Origin: Paraburkholderia caribensis
Lineage (GTDB): Bacteria > Pseudomonadota > Gammaproteobacteria > Burkholderiales > Burkholderiaceae
DNA length: 64,000 nt
NCBI RefSeq assembly: GCF_002902945.1
Contig: NZ_CP026102.1
Coordinates: 682,001-746,000, forward strand
Direction of reading: 5' to 3'
In this document: positions 27,119 through 36,531 of the stretch, piece after piece
Layout: the number at the start of each line of letters is the position of its first letter
How positions within the stretch are numbered: position 1 is the stretch's first letter
Made by a program: the position numbers and the translations under genes
Notes under the pieces: generated by a model
Database searches by the model: none
What the model saw: only the letters and a program-made list of their open reading frames with translations
Told to the model about the DNA's origin: nothing

Positions 27119-27993
27119 GCACGCCTTCCACCTTGTTGCCGCCCGTGCGCGCCGAATACGAGCGGCCGCTCGAACCCGTCGGCGAGCTTGCCGTCGAAGC
27201 GCCGCTGCCGCTCGCGCGGCGCCTCGCCAACCAGACGTGGCTGAGCAAGACGATCATCGCGATCGTGCTGATCGCCGTGTGGGAAATCGCTGCGCGCGCC
27301 ATCAACAACGACCTGCTGCTGCCGACTTTCGGCGCGACCTTCCTCGCATTCGTGCAGGGTATCGCGTCGGGCGAACTGCTGCAGAAAACAGCCGTGTCGA
27401 TGTCGGTGCTGTTGCGCGGCTATCTGCTTGGCGTCGCGCTCGCGTTCGTGCTGACCTCGCTTGCCGTGTCGACGCGCATCGGCCGCGATCTGCTGTCGAT
27501 GCTCACCGCGATGTTCAATCCGTTGCCGTCGATCGCCTTGCTGCCGCTCGCGTTGCTGTGGTTCGGCCTCGGCACGGGCAGTCTGCTGTTCGTGCTGGTG
27601 CATGCCGTGCTGTGGCCGCTTGCGCTCAACACGTATTCGGGTTTTCGCGCCGTGCCCGCGACCTTGCGGATGGCGGGCCGCAACTATGGCCTGACGGGTT
27701 TGCGCCATGTCGTGCTGATACTCGTGCCCGCCGCGCTGCCGTCGATTCTCGCGGGCCTGCGTGTCGGCTGGGCTTTTGCATGGCGCACGCTGATCGCCGC
27801 CGAACTCGTGTTCGGCGCGAGCAGCGGTAACGGGGGACTCGGCTGGTACATTTTCCAGAACCGCAACGAGCTCTACACCGACCGCGTGTTCGCGGGACTC
27901 GCCGCCGTCATCGCGATCGGCCTGCTGGTCGAGCATCTGGTGTTCGACACGCTGGAGCGCGTGACCGTGCGCCGCTGGGGCTTGCAACACTGA
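27115..27993 (+). CDS. ABC transporter permease, NitT/TauT type
   Basis: A protein of 292 aa overlapping the ATPase gene by 4 bp. Six membrane helices are predicted after a 45-residue polar N-terminus. The coupling helix region LRMAGRNYGLTGLRH and the preceding EAA-like loop fit this family. Its C-terminus is RVTVRRWGLQH. It completes a dioxygenase, binding protein, ATPase and permease module and is convergent with a cupin gene 41 bp away. Confidence 0.95.
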   Translation: MSTPSTLLPPVRAEYERPLEPVGELAVEAPLPLARRLANQTWLSKTIIAIVLIAVWEIAARAINNDLLLPTFGATFLAFVQGIASGELLQKTAVSMSVLLRGYLLGVALAFVLTSLAVSTRIGRDLLSMLTAMFNPLPSIALLPLALLWFGLGTGSLLFVLVHAVLWPLALNTYSGFRAVPATLRMAGRNYGLTGLRHVVLILVPAALPSILAGLRVGWAFAWRTLIAAELVFGASSGNGGLGWYIFQNRNELYTDRVFAGLAAVIAIGLLVEHLVFDTLERVTVRRWGLQH

Positions 27994-28034
27994 CACGCTG
28001 CACCATGACGAGGCAAACCCAGCGCGGATAACGC

Positions 28035-28577
28035 TTACGCCTCGTTCAGCCAGTGCTCGATCAACGGACCCTGTGCGCCCCGCACAGGGTCGCTGTGCGG
28101 AAACGGCAAGGCTTCCATCGCGGCGCGTTCCGCGGCGGTCAATGCGTCGCGCCGGATGTCCCATTGCTGGCCCGGCGGATACGCGCCGATCACATTGAGC
28201 GGCCCGCTCGACGATTCGAGGCAATGTCCGGTGCCCGCCGGCAGCAGAATCACGTCGCCCGCTTCCAGATGCACGACCCGGCCGCCCGGGCCGCCCACGA
28301 TCACATCCGCCGCGCCCGCGGCGATGCCCAGCACTTCATGCGCCGACGAATGGAAGTGGTGATAGTCGAAGATGCCGTTGCGCCATTTCGGCGGCCAGCC
28401 GTTGCGCTGGAACATCGCTTCGAACGCGTTGGCGAGCCGCTCGCCGTCGCCCGAGGCGTCGGGTTCCAGCACGTCCCGATACAGAATGACGGGAAGATGC
28501 GCATTATTCGGCACCCAGTCGCGCGGGCCGAGCCGGAACACGTCCGCGTGCACCGCGCCTCTCGTATCTGCTTGCAT
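28035..28577 (-). CDS. Cupin-domain protein (YjlB-like)
   Basis: A protein of 180 aa starting at ATG 28577, with GAGGAG 5 bp upstream; the frame extends to 28682 but with no ribosome site. The cupin has a metal-type block YHHFHSSAHEVLGIAAG followed by the second block LEAGDVILLPAGTGH. The N-terminal LPVILYRDVL and the segment FEAMFQRNGWPPKWRNGIFD fit YjlB-like proteins. The reaction is unknown. It faces the ABC permease gene convergently, so a link to that module is only positional. Confidence 0.88.
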   Translation of the reverse strand: MQADTRGAVHADVFRLGPRDWVPNNAHLPVILYRDVLEPDASGDGERLANAFEAMFQRNGWPPKWRNGIFDYHHFHSSAHEVLGIAAGAADVIVGGPGGRVVHLEAGDVILLPAGTGHCLESSSGPLNVIGAYPPGQQWDIRRDALTAAERAAMEALPFPHSDPVRGAQGPLIEHWLNEA

Positions 28578-28837
28578 GTCTGCTCCTCGAACGGATGCTG
28601 ATGCGCCGTGTATGCCGGGCGAAGATCGCCTCGAGTGAGCGGCGCGGACGTCAGCTAAACAGCAAATCCCATTCCGCAGCAATCAGGGCAAAACCGCATG
28701 CGAAAAATGTTCAAGCAAACGTTTTCGTGTGCTTGAGGCATTTTTTTGCGGGCCGGATACATCAAGTTTGCTGTTGCTTACGTCGATATAACAGTTCGAG
28801 GCGCAAAACAATCACGGGACGGCACGAGGGCTGATTT

Positions 28838-31672
28838 ATGTGGAATGCCGAGCTGTCGGCAGACGGGACGGGATCGCAATCGATCGACGAGGCGGCGCGC
28901 GTGGTGGAGGCACTCGGCGTGCCGTGGGCGTGGTATCGCGCAGGCCAGCATCTCGATCTGGTGCGCGAAGGCGCGACGCCCTTCGACTGGCCGCGCACGA
29001 TCGTGCCCGGGATGCTGCACGACGCCTGCGTGGAGCGCGGCTGGTTCGCGTGGCCGACGGGCCGCAGCGACCTCGCGCTCGGCTGGCTGCTTGCGCCCGT
29101 GTCGCTTGCGGCCGACCCCGCCTTTGCAGCGCTGGCGCGCGCGATCGGCGAACAGATGCAGGCCGATGCGCTGGTGCGCGCGCAAAACGTGCAACGCGTG
29201 CTGTACGACATCGCGTATCTCGCGAGTTCGATCAGCGAGCGCGGCGAGTTCCTGCAGGCGATTCACGAGCGTCTCGGTACGCTGATCGACGCGGAGAATT
29301 TCTATCTCGCGCTCTACGACGGCGAAACGGGCGCCGTCACGTATCCGTATTACATCGACCTGATCGACACCGAGGCTGTCGATACGAATCACATGGACAT
29401 GGTCGACCCCGAGCGCCTGTCGCTCACGGGATACGTGCTGACCACGGGCCAGCCGTTGCTGATCGACGAGAAGGGCATCATCGACGCGGCCGCGACGGGA
29501 CGTTTTTACTGCGTCGGGCACCGGCCGAAGTTCTGGATGGGCGCGCCGCTGAAAAACGCCTCGGACGAAGTGTTCGGCATGCTGACGATGCAGGTGTACG
29601 ACGCGTCGCGCATCTATAGCGCCGAGGACCGCGCGCTGTTCCTCGTCGTCGCGCGGCACGTGGCCATGGCGCTCGACCGCATTCTGCACCGCGTCGGCCT
29701 CGAAGCCGAAGTGGCGCGCCGCACGGCCGAACTGTCGCGGCTGAACGACACGCTGCGCGCGGAAATCGCCGAGCGCGAGCGTGCCCAGCACCTGCAGGCA
29801 GCGTTGTTCGAGATCGCCGAGCTGTCGAGTCAATCCGTCGATATCGGCAAGTTCTTTCGCAGCCTGCATGCGATCGTCGGCGGGCTGCTGTATGCGAAGA
29901 ACTTCTATATTGCGCTGTTCGAACCTGCGACGGCGGAAGTGTCGTTTCCGTATTACATCGACGAAACGCAGCACGACGTGCCTGTGCCGCGCCGCCGCGA
30001 GCGCGGGCTGACGGAATATGTGATCCGCCAGCGCGTGCCTTGCCTGCTCGACACCAGCGACGCGGTGCGTCTCGTCGAGGCGGGCGAGATCAAGCTGGAC
30101 AGCGAGAACATCCGCTTGCGCTCGTGGCTTGGTGTGCCGCTTTTCGACGGCAACGTGGTGCGTGGCGTGCTGGTGGTGCAGAGCTATTCATCGAGCGTGC
30201 GTTATGACGGGCGGGATCAGGAACTGCTGACCTTCGTGTCGCGCCACATCGATACGGCGCTGTCGCGGCGGCGCGTCGCCGAGGCGCAGCAAGCGGCGAA
30301 TCTCGAACTCGAAGCGCGCGTGCTCGCGCGCACGCAGGAACTCGACGCGGCCAACGCGCGGCTGTTGCACGAGAACTATCACGACGCGCTGACGGGCCTG
30401 CCGAACCGCTCGCATCTGTACGAGCGGCTCGAAGCGGCCTGGCATGGCTACAGCAGGCGCGGCGATCCGTTGTCCGTGCTGTTCATCGACCTCGACCGTT
30501 TCAAGGTGGTCAACGACAGCCTTGGCCATCTGTTCGGCGATGCATTGCTCGTCGAGGTAGCGGGGCGGCTGCGTGAATGCTTGCGGCGCGACGATCTGCT
30601 CGCGCGGCTGGGCGGCGACGAGTTCGCCGTCGTGGTGCCGGGGGCGAGCCTGCAAACGGTATTGGCGCTGGCGGAGCGCATTCTTGCGGCCTTCGATACC
30701 CCGTTCAACATCGGCGAGCAGACGGTGTTCACGTCATGCAGCGTCGGCGTGGTGAGCGCGGACAGCGCACATCACCGCGAGCCCGCCGATCTGCTGCGCG
30801 ACGCCGATGCGGCGATGTACCGCGTGAAGAATCGCGGCCGCGACAGCTTCGCGGTGTTCAACCATCAGATGCGCCGTGAGCTGTCGGATCAGATCGAAAC
30901 GGAGGGCGCACTGCGCAACGCGCTCAAGCGCGACGACGAACTGGTGCCGTATTTCCAGCCGATCGTCGATATTGGCAGCGGGCAACTGGTCGCGCTGGAG
31001 GCGTTGATCCGCTGGCGGCAGCCGAACGGCGAGGTGTGGGCGCCGGGGCGTTTCTTGCCCGCGGTGGAAGGGCTGAAGCTGATCGGGCGTCTGGACATGT
31101 ACATGCTGACGCGCGTGGCGGAGATTCTCGCGCAGCCGGAGCATATCGACTGGCCGCCCGTGCAGGTGAATCTGTCGAGCTACAGCATCACGCGCCCCGA
31201 GTTCGCGGACGAACTGCTCGAACTGTTGAAGCGCTATGGCGTGCATCCTTCGCGCATTTCGCTTGAACTGACGGAAGGCGCGCTCGTTGCCGAGCCGGAC
31301 CTTGCACGCACGACGATGCAAAGTCTCGCGGATAACGGCATGTGTGTCGTGCTCGACGATTTCGGCACGGGCTTTTCTTCATTGAGCTATGTGCATCAGT
31401 ATCGATTCAGTGGTCTGAAGATCGACAAGTCGTTCGTGTTCGAATTGACGCAGAGCGCGCGCAGCCGCGCGATTGTGCGCGCGATCGTGCGGATGGCGGA
31501 ATCGCTGGAGTTGACGGTCGTTGCCGAGGGCATCGAGGATCAGGCGACGCTCGAACTGTTGCGCACGATCGGCGCGGCGCACGGGCAGGGCTATCACCTG
31601 GCGCGGCCGATGTCGCTGGAGGCGCTGATGTCGTCGCCGCTGGCGCCGCGCTCGCAGGCGATGGAGCAATAG
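28838..31672 (+). CDS. GAF-GAF-GGDEF-EAL signalling protein
   Basis: A protein of 944 aa. It has two GAF domains (about 125-275 and 325-470; each with the motif FY.AL...TG.V.YPYYID), joined to a diguanylate cyclase (GGDEF at 592-596, with DLDRFKVVNDSLGH before it) and an EAL phosphodiesterase (E721 in EALIRWRQP, D840-D841 in DDFGTGFSS, EGIEDQAT near 888). Both catalytic centres look intact, so it could make or degrade cyclic di-GMP, as an input-controlled switch. A short coiled region links GAF 2 to GGDEF. It has no membrane segments and is transcribed alone. Confidence 0.94.
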   Translation: MWNAELSADGTGSQSIDEAARVVEALGVPWAWYRAGQHLDLVREGATPFDWPRTIVPGMLHDACVERGWFAWPTGRSDLALGWLLAPVSLAADPAFAALARAIGEQMQADALVRAQNVQRVLYDIAYLASSISERGEFLQAIHERLGTLIDAENFYLALYDGETGAVTYPYYIDLIDTEAVDTNHMDMVDPERLSLTGYVLTTGQPLLIDEKGIIDAAATGRFYCVGHRPKFWMGAPLKNASDEVFGMLTMQVYDASRIYSAEDRALFLVVARHVAMALDRILHRVGLEAEVARRTAELSRLNDTLRAEIAERERAQHLQAALFEIAELSSQSVDIGKFFRSLHAIVGGLLYAKNFYIALFEPATAEVSFPYYIDETQHDVPVPRRRERGLTEYVIRQRVPCLLDTSDAVRLVEAGEIKLDSENIRLRSWLGVPLFDGNVVRGVLVVQSYSSSVRYDGRDQELLTFVSRHIDTALSRRRVAEAQQAANLELEARVLARTQELDAANARLLHENYHDALTGLPNRSHLYERLEAAWHGYSRRGDPLSVLFIDLDRFKVVNDSLGHLFGDALLVEVAGRLRECLRRDDLLARLGGDEFAVVVPGASLQTVLALAERILAAFDTPFNIGEQTVFTSCSVGVVSADSAHHREPADLLRDADAAMYRVKNRGRDSFAVFNHQMRRELSDQIETEGALRNALKRDDELVPYFQPIVDIGSGQLVALEALIRWRQPNGEVWAPGRFLPAVEGLKLIGRLDMYMLTRVAEILAQPEHIDWPPVQVNLSSYSITRPEFADELLELLKRYGVHPSRISLELTEGALVAEPDLARTTMQSLADNGMCVVLDDFGTGFSSLSYVHQYRFSGLKIDKSFVFELTQSARSRAIVRAIVRMAESLELTVVAEGIEDQATLELLRTIGAAHGQGYHLARPMSLEALMSSPLAPRSQAMEQ

Positions 31673-31688
31673 CGCTCCCCGTTTTGTT

Positions 31689-32270
31689 CTATTCGCGTGG
31701 GACGCGGCCCATCAGGTAGAACTCGTCGTTGGGCCGCATCGAGATGACGTTCGCCATGCGGTTCGACAGGCCGAAGAATGCGGTGATGGCGGTGATGTCC
31801 CAGATGTCGGCATCGCTGAAGCCGTGCGTGCGCAGTGTGTTGAAATCTTCGTCGTTCGTGGCTGCCGAGTCTCGGCACACCTTGATGGCGAAATCCAGCA
31901 TCGCTTTCTGACGTGGGGTGATGTCGGCCTTGCGGTGATTCACGGCTAGTTGATCTGCTAGCAGCGGTTGCTTCTCGTAGATGCGCAGGATTGCGCCGTG
32001 CGCTACGACGCAGTAGAGGCAGTTGTTTACCGCGCTCGTTGCGACTACGATCATTTCGCGCTCGCCTTTGGTGAGGCCGCCTTCTTTTAGCATGAGGGCG
32101 TCGTGGTAGGCGAAGAAGGCCCGGAATTCGTCCGGGCGGTGCGCGAGTGTGAGGAAGACGTTCGGGACGAAGCCTGCTTTGGCTTGGACTTCCAGTATCC
32201 GGGCGCGGATGTCGTCGGGCCATTCGCCCGGGGTCGGGACGGGGTAGCGGCTGATCGTTGTTTCTGGCAT
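31689..32270 (-). CDS. Peroxidase-related (AhpD/CMD-like) protein
   Basis: A protein of 193 aa from ATG 32270 with GGAG 8 bp upstream; the frame extends further to 32336 only through repeat-like sequence. The redox motif is C84-L-Y-C87 with H91 (CLYCVVAHGAI), and the following segment ITPRQKAMLDFAIK fits the carboxymuconolactone-decarboxylase/AhpD fold. It should act in peroxide handling or as a redox protein in the cytoplasm. The upstream DNA runs straight into palindromic element II, and the gene is convergent with the cyclic-di-GMP gene. Confidence 0.9.
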   Translation of the reverse strand: MPETTISRYPVPTPGEWPDDIRARILEVQAKAGFVPNVFLTLAHRPDEFRAFFAYHDALMLKEGGLTKGEREMIVVATSAVNNCLYCVVAHGAILRIYEKQPLLADQLAVNHRKADITPRQKAMLDFAIKVCRDSAATNDEDFNTLRTHGFSDADIWDITAITAFFGLSNRMANVISMRPNDEFYLMGRVPRE

Positions 32271-32290
32271 TGCGGTGGCTCCTTTTTTCT

Positions 32291-33189
32291 GTGTCTGCGA
32301 CGCGTTTGGGTGGTTTGCCTGGGTTTGCGTTGGCATTCGCGATTTGCTTTTGCTTTTGCTTTTGCCTTTGCCTTTGCCTTTGCCTTTGCTGGCGTCCGCG
32401 GTTCGGGTTTTTTAGCCTCTGCGCTGGCATCCGCGCATTGTTATCTTGCTTCACGCGTCGCCCCTGTGCGGGGCGGCACCTACTTTTCTTTGCCGCCGCA
32501 AAGAAAAGTAGGCAAAAGAAAGCGGCTCACACCGCCAATTCTAGTTCTTGCCTGAGGGCCCCCAAAGGTTCTTACACTTCACACGGCAATCACGTGACTG
32601 ATGTTGGTTGCCAGCGCCCTGAACAGGCGCCTCACCTGCTTCGGACACCCGTACTCGCACAAGCGGCAGCGAATGGTACGTGCCGCCCAGGTGGCAAACT
32701 GTGTGTAGGTTGTCGCACCGCAGAGCTTAGTGCTTTTACCAGAAACACCGATCTTGCTACACAGTCCGGAGTGATGCGTGTACGGCGCGAAAGCCGACAC
32801 ACAGTTTGCCACCTAGGCGGCGGCGGACTGTCTGGCGTGGCGTGCTGCGACGCGGGTATATGAAGCGGGTGAGGCGTACGGAGAGGGCGTTGGCAACGGA
32901 GGTGAACAGGTGCGCTGCCGTGTGAGGGGTGGGGACGTTGGGGGCCCGTGGATACGAACAAGTGCTGGCGGTGTGAGCCGCTTTCTTTTGCCTACTTTTC
33001 TTTGCGGCGGCAAAGAAAAGTAGGTGCCGCCCCGCACAGGGGCGACGCGTGAAGCGCGCTAACAATTCGCGGATGCCAGCGCAGAGGCTAAAAAACCCGA
33101 ACCGCGGACGCCAGCAAAGGCAAAAGCAAAAGCAAAGGCAAAAGCAAATCGCGAATGCCAACGCAAACCCCGACCAGCGTCGCAGACAC
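32291..33189. repeat. Large inverted-repeat element (copy II)
   Basis: About 900 bp. The longest arms of the three copies: GTGTCTGCGACGC (32291-32303) matches GCGTCGCAGACAC (33177-33189). Inside each arm is GGGTTTGCGTTGGCATTCGC, an array of GCAAAR-type hexamers, CGCTGGCATCCGCG and a 15-bp hairpin as in copy I. The core has GGTGGCAAACTGTGTGT (32690-32706) and its exact complement (32797-32813). No transposase is present. Between the arms of the core, about 90 bp are highly conserved with copy III. Confidence 0.85.
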
Positions 33190-33199
33190 CAAAAACCCA

Positions 33200-34609
33200 C
33201 TACTTTGTGGTGACCTCTCTCTTTCCCCTAACAATCTCATCCCCGGCATTCGCCGACAACTTCCTGGTAACAAGAATCGAAGCAAAGGAACAAAGCCCGA
33301 CCACAACAAACGCGGGCCAGAAATCGGACCACTGAAGCGCAGCATGCCCATGCACACCGCGAGTAATCGATAAGACAATCCCCGCGACGGTAACCCCGAG
33401 CCCAAGAGAAATCTGCTGCACGACACTACCGAGACTAGTCGCCCGACCCACATCCCGGCTTTCAATCTCCGCATAAGTCATCGAGTTCAAACTCGTAAAC
33501 TGCAAAGCAGGAAAGAACCCGCCAAGCAGCACGATGACCCATATCAACCATGTCGGCGTCCCGGGGAAAAACGCACCGCATGCCGCAATGGCGATACCTG
33601 AATACGCCGCGTTGTACATCAGCACCGTGCGAAACCCCCAGCGTCGCAAGACAGTGGCGGCAAGCGTGCGCATGAACATGCCGCCAAACGCCGAGGCACA
33701 GGTAATCAACCCCGATTCGAACGCGCTCATGCCAAGCCCTTCCTGCAGCACAAGCGGCAGCAAAAACGGCACGGCACCCAGCCCGATGCGAAACAGCGAT
33801 CCACCCAGCACGCTAGCCTGAAACGTCGGCACGCGGAAAAACCGCAAATCGAGCAACGGACGCTCGACACGCCGCGCATACAGCACATAGATACCGAGCA
33901 TCACAGTACCGATCACCGTCATCACGACGGCCGTCGTGCCCGTGACCAGTTCGCCGTCCGTGAGCGAAAGGCCAAGCAGAAACAGCGACGCGCCGCCCGC
34001 CGATAAAACGAAACCCACCCAGTCGAGTGGACCCGGATGCGGCTCGCGTGTGTTCTTGATGTACTTGTTGGTGAGCCAGATGCCCAGAATCCCGACGGGA
34101 ATGTTGATGAAGAAGATCAGCCGCCAATGCAGGTACGTCGTGATGAAGCCGCCGAGCAGCGGCCCCGCCGCGGGTCCGAGCATCGCGGGCACGCTCAGGT
34201 AGTTCATCGCGCGTATGTACTCGGAGCGCTCTACCACGCGGAAGATGATGATCCGTCCGACCGGCACCATCATTGCGCCGCCCACGCCCTGTATGAAGCG
34301 CGCGACGGTAAATGTCGCGAGCGATGTGGACGCCGCGCACGCCAGCGAGCCGACCACGAAGATGCCGATTGCCGTGCGGAACACCGAGCGAGCGCCGAAA
34401 CGGTCGGCGAGCCATCCGCAGACGGGAATGAACACGCCGAGCCCGAGCACGTAGCTGGTGACGGCGATTTTCAGCGTGACGGGATCCCGGCCGAAGGCGC
34501 GCGCCATTTCAGGCAGCGCAGTGACGATGACATTCGCATCGACGCTCTCCATGAACATCGCGCAGGCGACGATGACGGGAGCGATAAAAGCCTTGATGGC
34601 AAGCAGCAC
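33200..34609 (-). CDS. MFS multidrug exporter, DHA2 (EmrB/QacA-like)
   Basis: A protein of 469 aa with a GTG start at 34609 (no good upstream alternative). Fourteen membrane helices are predicted. The motif GWLADRFGARSVFR is the family's motif A, and FMESVDANVIVTALPEMARA is the start of helix 1, as in DHA2 transporters. It would export drugs with protons. Remarkably it sits between palindromic elements II and III, with 11 bp and about 200 bp to each side. Confidence 0.9.
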   Translation of the reverse strand: MLLAIKAFIAPVIVACAMFMESVDANVIVTALPEMARAFGRDPVTLKIAVTSYVLGLGVFIPVCGWLADRFGARSVFRTAIGIFVVGSLACAASTSLATFTVARFIQGVGGAMMVPVGRIIIFRVVERSEYIRAMNYLSVPAMLGPAAGPLLGGFITTYLHWRLIFFINIPVGILGIWLTNKYIKNTREPHPGPLDWVGFVLSAGGASLFLLGLSLTDGELVTGTTAVVMTVIGTVMLGIYVLYARRVERPLLDLRFFRVPTFQASVLGGSLFRIGLGAVPFLLPLVLQEGLGMSAFESGLITCASAFGGMFMRTLAATVLRRWGFRTVLMYNAAYSGIAIAACGAFFPGTPTWLIWVIVLLGGFFPALQFTSLNSMTYAEIESRDVGRATSLGSVVQQISLGLGVTVAGIVLSITRGVHGHAALQWSDFWPAFVVVGLCSFASILVTRKLSANAGDEIVRGKREVTTK

Positions 34610-34700
34610 GGGCGGCGAGCGATGTAAGTGAACGTTGATTATTGCATAGCCGGTCTGTCAAAATCCATGACGTTGTGGGGGCAACTGGATTTTGATCTGT

Positions 34701-34742
34701 TGCTTTTGCTTTTGCTTTTGCTTTTGCTTTTGCTTTTGCTTT
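34701..34742. repeat. Hexanucleotide TGCTTT array
   Basis: Seven tandem copies of TGCTTT, followed by degenerate variants to about 34770. Similar TTTGCY units occur in the left arm of element II at about 32343-32390. Non-coding, beside palindromic element III. Confidence 0.85.
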
Positions 34743-34805
34743 CGCGTTTTGCTTTTTGCTTTTTGCTTTTGGCTGGCAGGCGTCGCCACTGTGCGCTTGT
34801 TTTTG

Positions 34806-35466
34806 CGCTGGCATCCGCGTGACGTTAGCGTGCTTCAAGCGTTGCCCCTGTGCGGGGCGGCACCTACTTTTCTTTGCCGCCGCAAAGAAAAGTAGGCAAA
34901 AGAAAGCGGCTCACACCGCCAATTCTTGACCTTTGTCCACGGGCCCCCAACCTTCCCACGCTTCACACGGCAAGGTGTCGTTACTTGCCCGTTGCCAGCG
35001 CGTCGAAGAAACGCACCACCCACCTCATGCACCCGTACAACGACCAGCGGCAGCGAATCGCATATGCCGCCCAGGTGGCAAACTGTGTGTAGGTTGTAGC
35101 ACCGCACAGCTTAGTGCTCTTACCAGAAACACCAATCTTGCTACACAGTCCGGAGTGATGCGTGTACGGCGCGAAAGCCGACACACAGTTTGCCACCTGG
35201 GCGGCGGCGGACTGTGTGGCACGGCGTGTCACGACGCGGAAGCGTGAAGCGGGTGAGGCGTACAGAGAGGGCGTTGGCAACGCACGCAAATAGATATGCT
35301 GCCGTGTGAAGTGTGGGGACGTTGGGGGCCCGTGGATAAGAACAAGGGCTGGCGGTGTGAGCCGCTTTCTTTTGCCTACTTTTCTTTGCGGCGGCAAAGA
35401 AAAGTAGGTGCCGCCCCGCACAGGGGCGACGCTTGAAGCACGGTAACGTCACGCGGATGCCAGCGA
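34806..35466. repeat. Large inverted-repeat element (copy III)
   Basis: About 660 bp between CGCTGGCATCCGCG (34806) and its complement ending at 35466. It has the same 15-bp hairpin in both arms and a core that aligns closely to copy II, including GGTGGCAAACTGTGTGTAGG (from about 35074) and TACACAGTCCGGAGTGATGC. Only substitutions separate the cores. No gene is convincing within it. Confidence 0.85.
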
Positions 35467-35470
35467 AAAA

Positions 35471-35526
35471 CCCAAAACCCAAAACCCAAAACCCAAAACC
35501 CAAAACCCAAAACCCAAAACCCAAAA
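35471..35526. repeat. Heptanucleotide CCCAAAA array
   Basis: Eight exact tandem copies of CCCAAAA, immediately after element III and before the DUF190 gene. The unit length is not a multiple of three, and no gene crosses it. Confidence 0.9.
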
Positions 35527-35662
35527 CCGCGGACGGCGAGCGCAAAGCAAAAGCCCGCGCCCAGCAGTCGCAGACAAAGCCAGCCACGACCCCGCCCAAG
35601 AGCAACGCTCGCACCGCGAAATCCCCCCGGCGCATGCGGGCAAAAAAACACCCAACCCCAGA

Positions 35663-36037
35663 TCACCTTCCGTGACGGCTGAACAGCCGACGATGACGCC
35701 CATCTGCCCCGGCATCCGCCTCATCACCCCCAATCCAACCGAACTCCACCCGCGTACGTGTAAAGAACACATGCACATTCGCCGCCCGCACGATCTCCAG
35801 CAGTCGATCCGCGTCAGCGTCGGTGGCCGCGAGGATCACCTGCTGCGGCTGGTCGCCGAGCGACAGTGCATGCGCAGCATGAAGAGCACCCGCATGCCCG
35901 ACGCCCTGCGCGCAACTGATCACCGTCGCGCCGCGAATCCCAAGCCCACGCGCCTCGTGCAGCAGCCATTCGCACACGGTCTGATGACCGTGCCGCCGGT
36001 TGCGCTCAGTGCAGAAAGTCAATTGACAGCCGTTCAT
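35663..36037 (-). CDS. DUF190 family protein
   Basis: A protein of 124 aa. DUF190 proteins have a ferredoxin-like fold resembling PII signalling proteins (family knowledge). Here the blocks QLTFCTERNRRHGHQTVCEW, LGIRGATVISCAQGVGHAG and VILAATDADADRLLEIVRAA fit the family. A C-terminal extension (GGDEADAGADGRHRRLFSR) is unusual. The upstream gene ends 2 bp before it, so these are one operon. A paralogue lies two genes upstream. Confidence 0.85.
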   Translation of the reverse strand: MNGCQLTFCTERNRRHGHQTVCEWLLHEARGLGIRGATVISCAQGVGHAGALHAAHALSLGDQPQQVILAATDADADRLLEIVRAANVHVFFTRTRVEFGWIGGDEADAGADGRHRRLFSRHGR

Positions 36038-36039
36038 CG

Positions 36040-36429
36040 CTACGCCCGCGACGCCGAAGCCGACGGCGCCCTGGCGCCCGCATGGCTCACGTGATGCCGT
36101 GCATATTCGACCGCTTCGATCAGCACGGAGGCAATTTCACCCACGCGCTCGCGCGGTATCCGTATCTCGACCCATTCGCGCATCGCCGAGCGGCCATACG
36201 GCTGGAAGGCGAACGCACGGCCCGTGTCGACCAGCATCGCGGCGCGTTCAGCAGGCAGCTTGATGCCAATGCCGCTGCCGTACACGCAAAACGCGAGATT
36301 CGAGCCGACGAACGCAGCCGGGCAGCCGAACATCGCCCCCGCGTGCACCGTCGGGTCCTTGTCCTGAACGTAAGCGAACACCGCATCGAACAGTCCGACA
36401 TCATGCAAGAGTCTTGGCTCTGTTTTCAT
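36040..36429 (-). CDS. TfoX N-terminal-like protein (tentative)
   Basis: A protein of 129 aa. The block GAMFGCPAAFVGSNLAFCVY and the following GIGIKLPAERAAMLV recall the TfoX/Sxy N-terminal fold (MFGG..F, then L.LK), and GRSAMREWVEI resembles its end. The match is by pattern only. It is flanked on both sides by DUF190 genes on one strand, with only 2 bp to the next, so the three may act together. No DNA-binding motif is seen. Confidence 0.7.
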   Translation of the reverse strand: MKTEPRLLHDVGLFDAVFAYVQDKDPTVHAGAMFGCPAAFVGSNLAFCVYGSGIGIKLPAERAAMLVDTGRAFAFQPYGRSAMREWVEIRIPRERVGEIASVLIEAVEYARHHVSHAGARAPSASASRA

Positions 36430-36531
36430 CGCGTTTCTCCTGTCGCCCGGATTCGCGTTGCACCGCTAGCGGCCAGGGCGGTAAGCGTGTGCATCGCTGT
36501 GTGCGTCAGACGTGAATCAGATTACGCGCAT

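Noticed and set aside
32291..33189. CRISPR array or insertion sequence at the repeat elements
   Set aside because: Repeats are inverted pairs and simple tandem units without regular spacers, and no transposase or cas gene is present.
32258..33474. Several frames across palindromic element II
   Set aside because: They read through the repeat arms and hexamer arrays (for example runs of FCFCF or alternating residues) and occur equally in both orientations.
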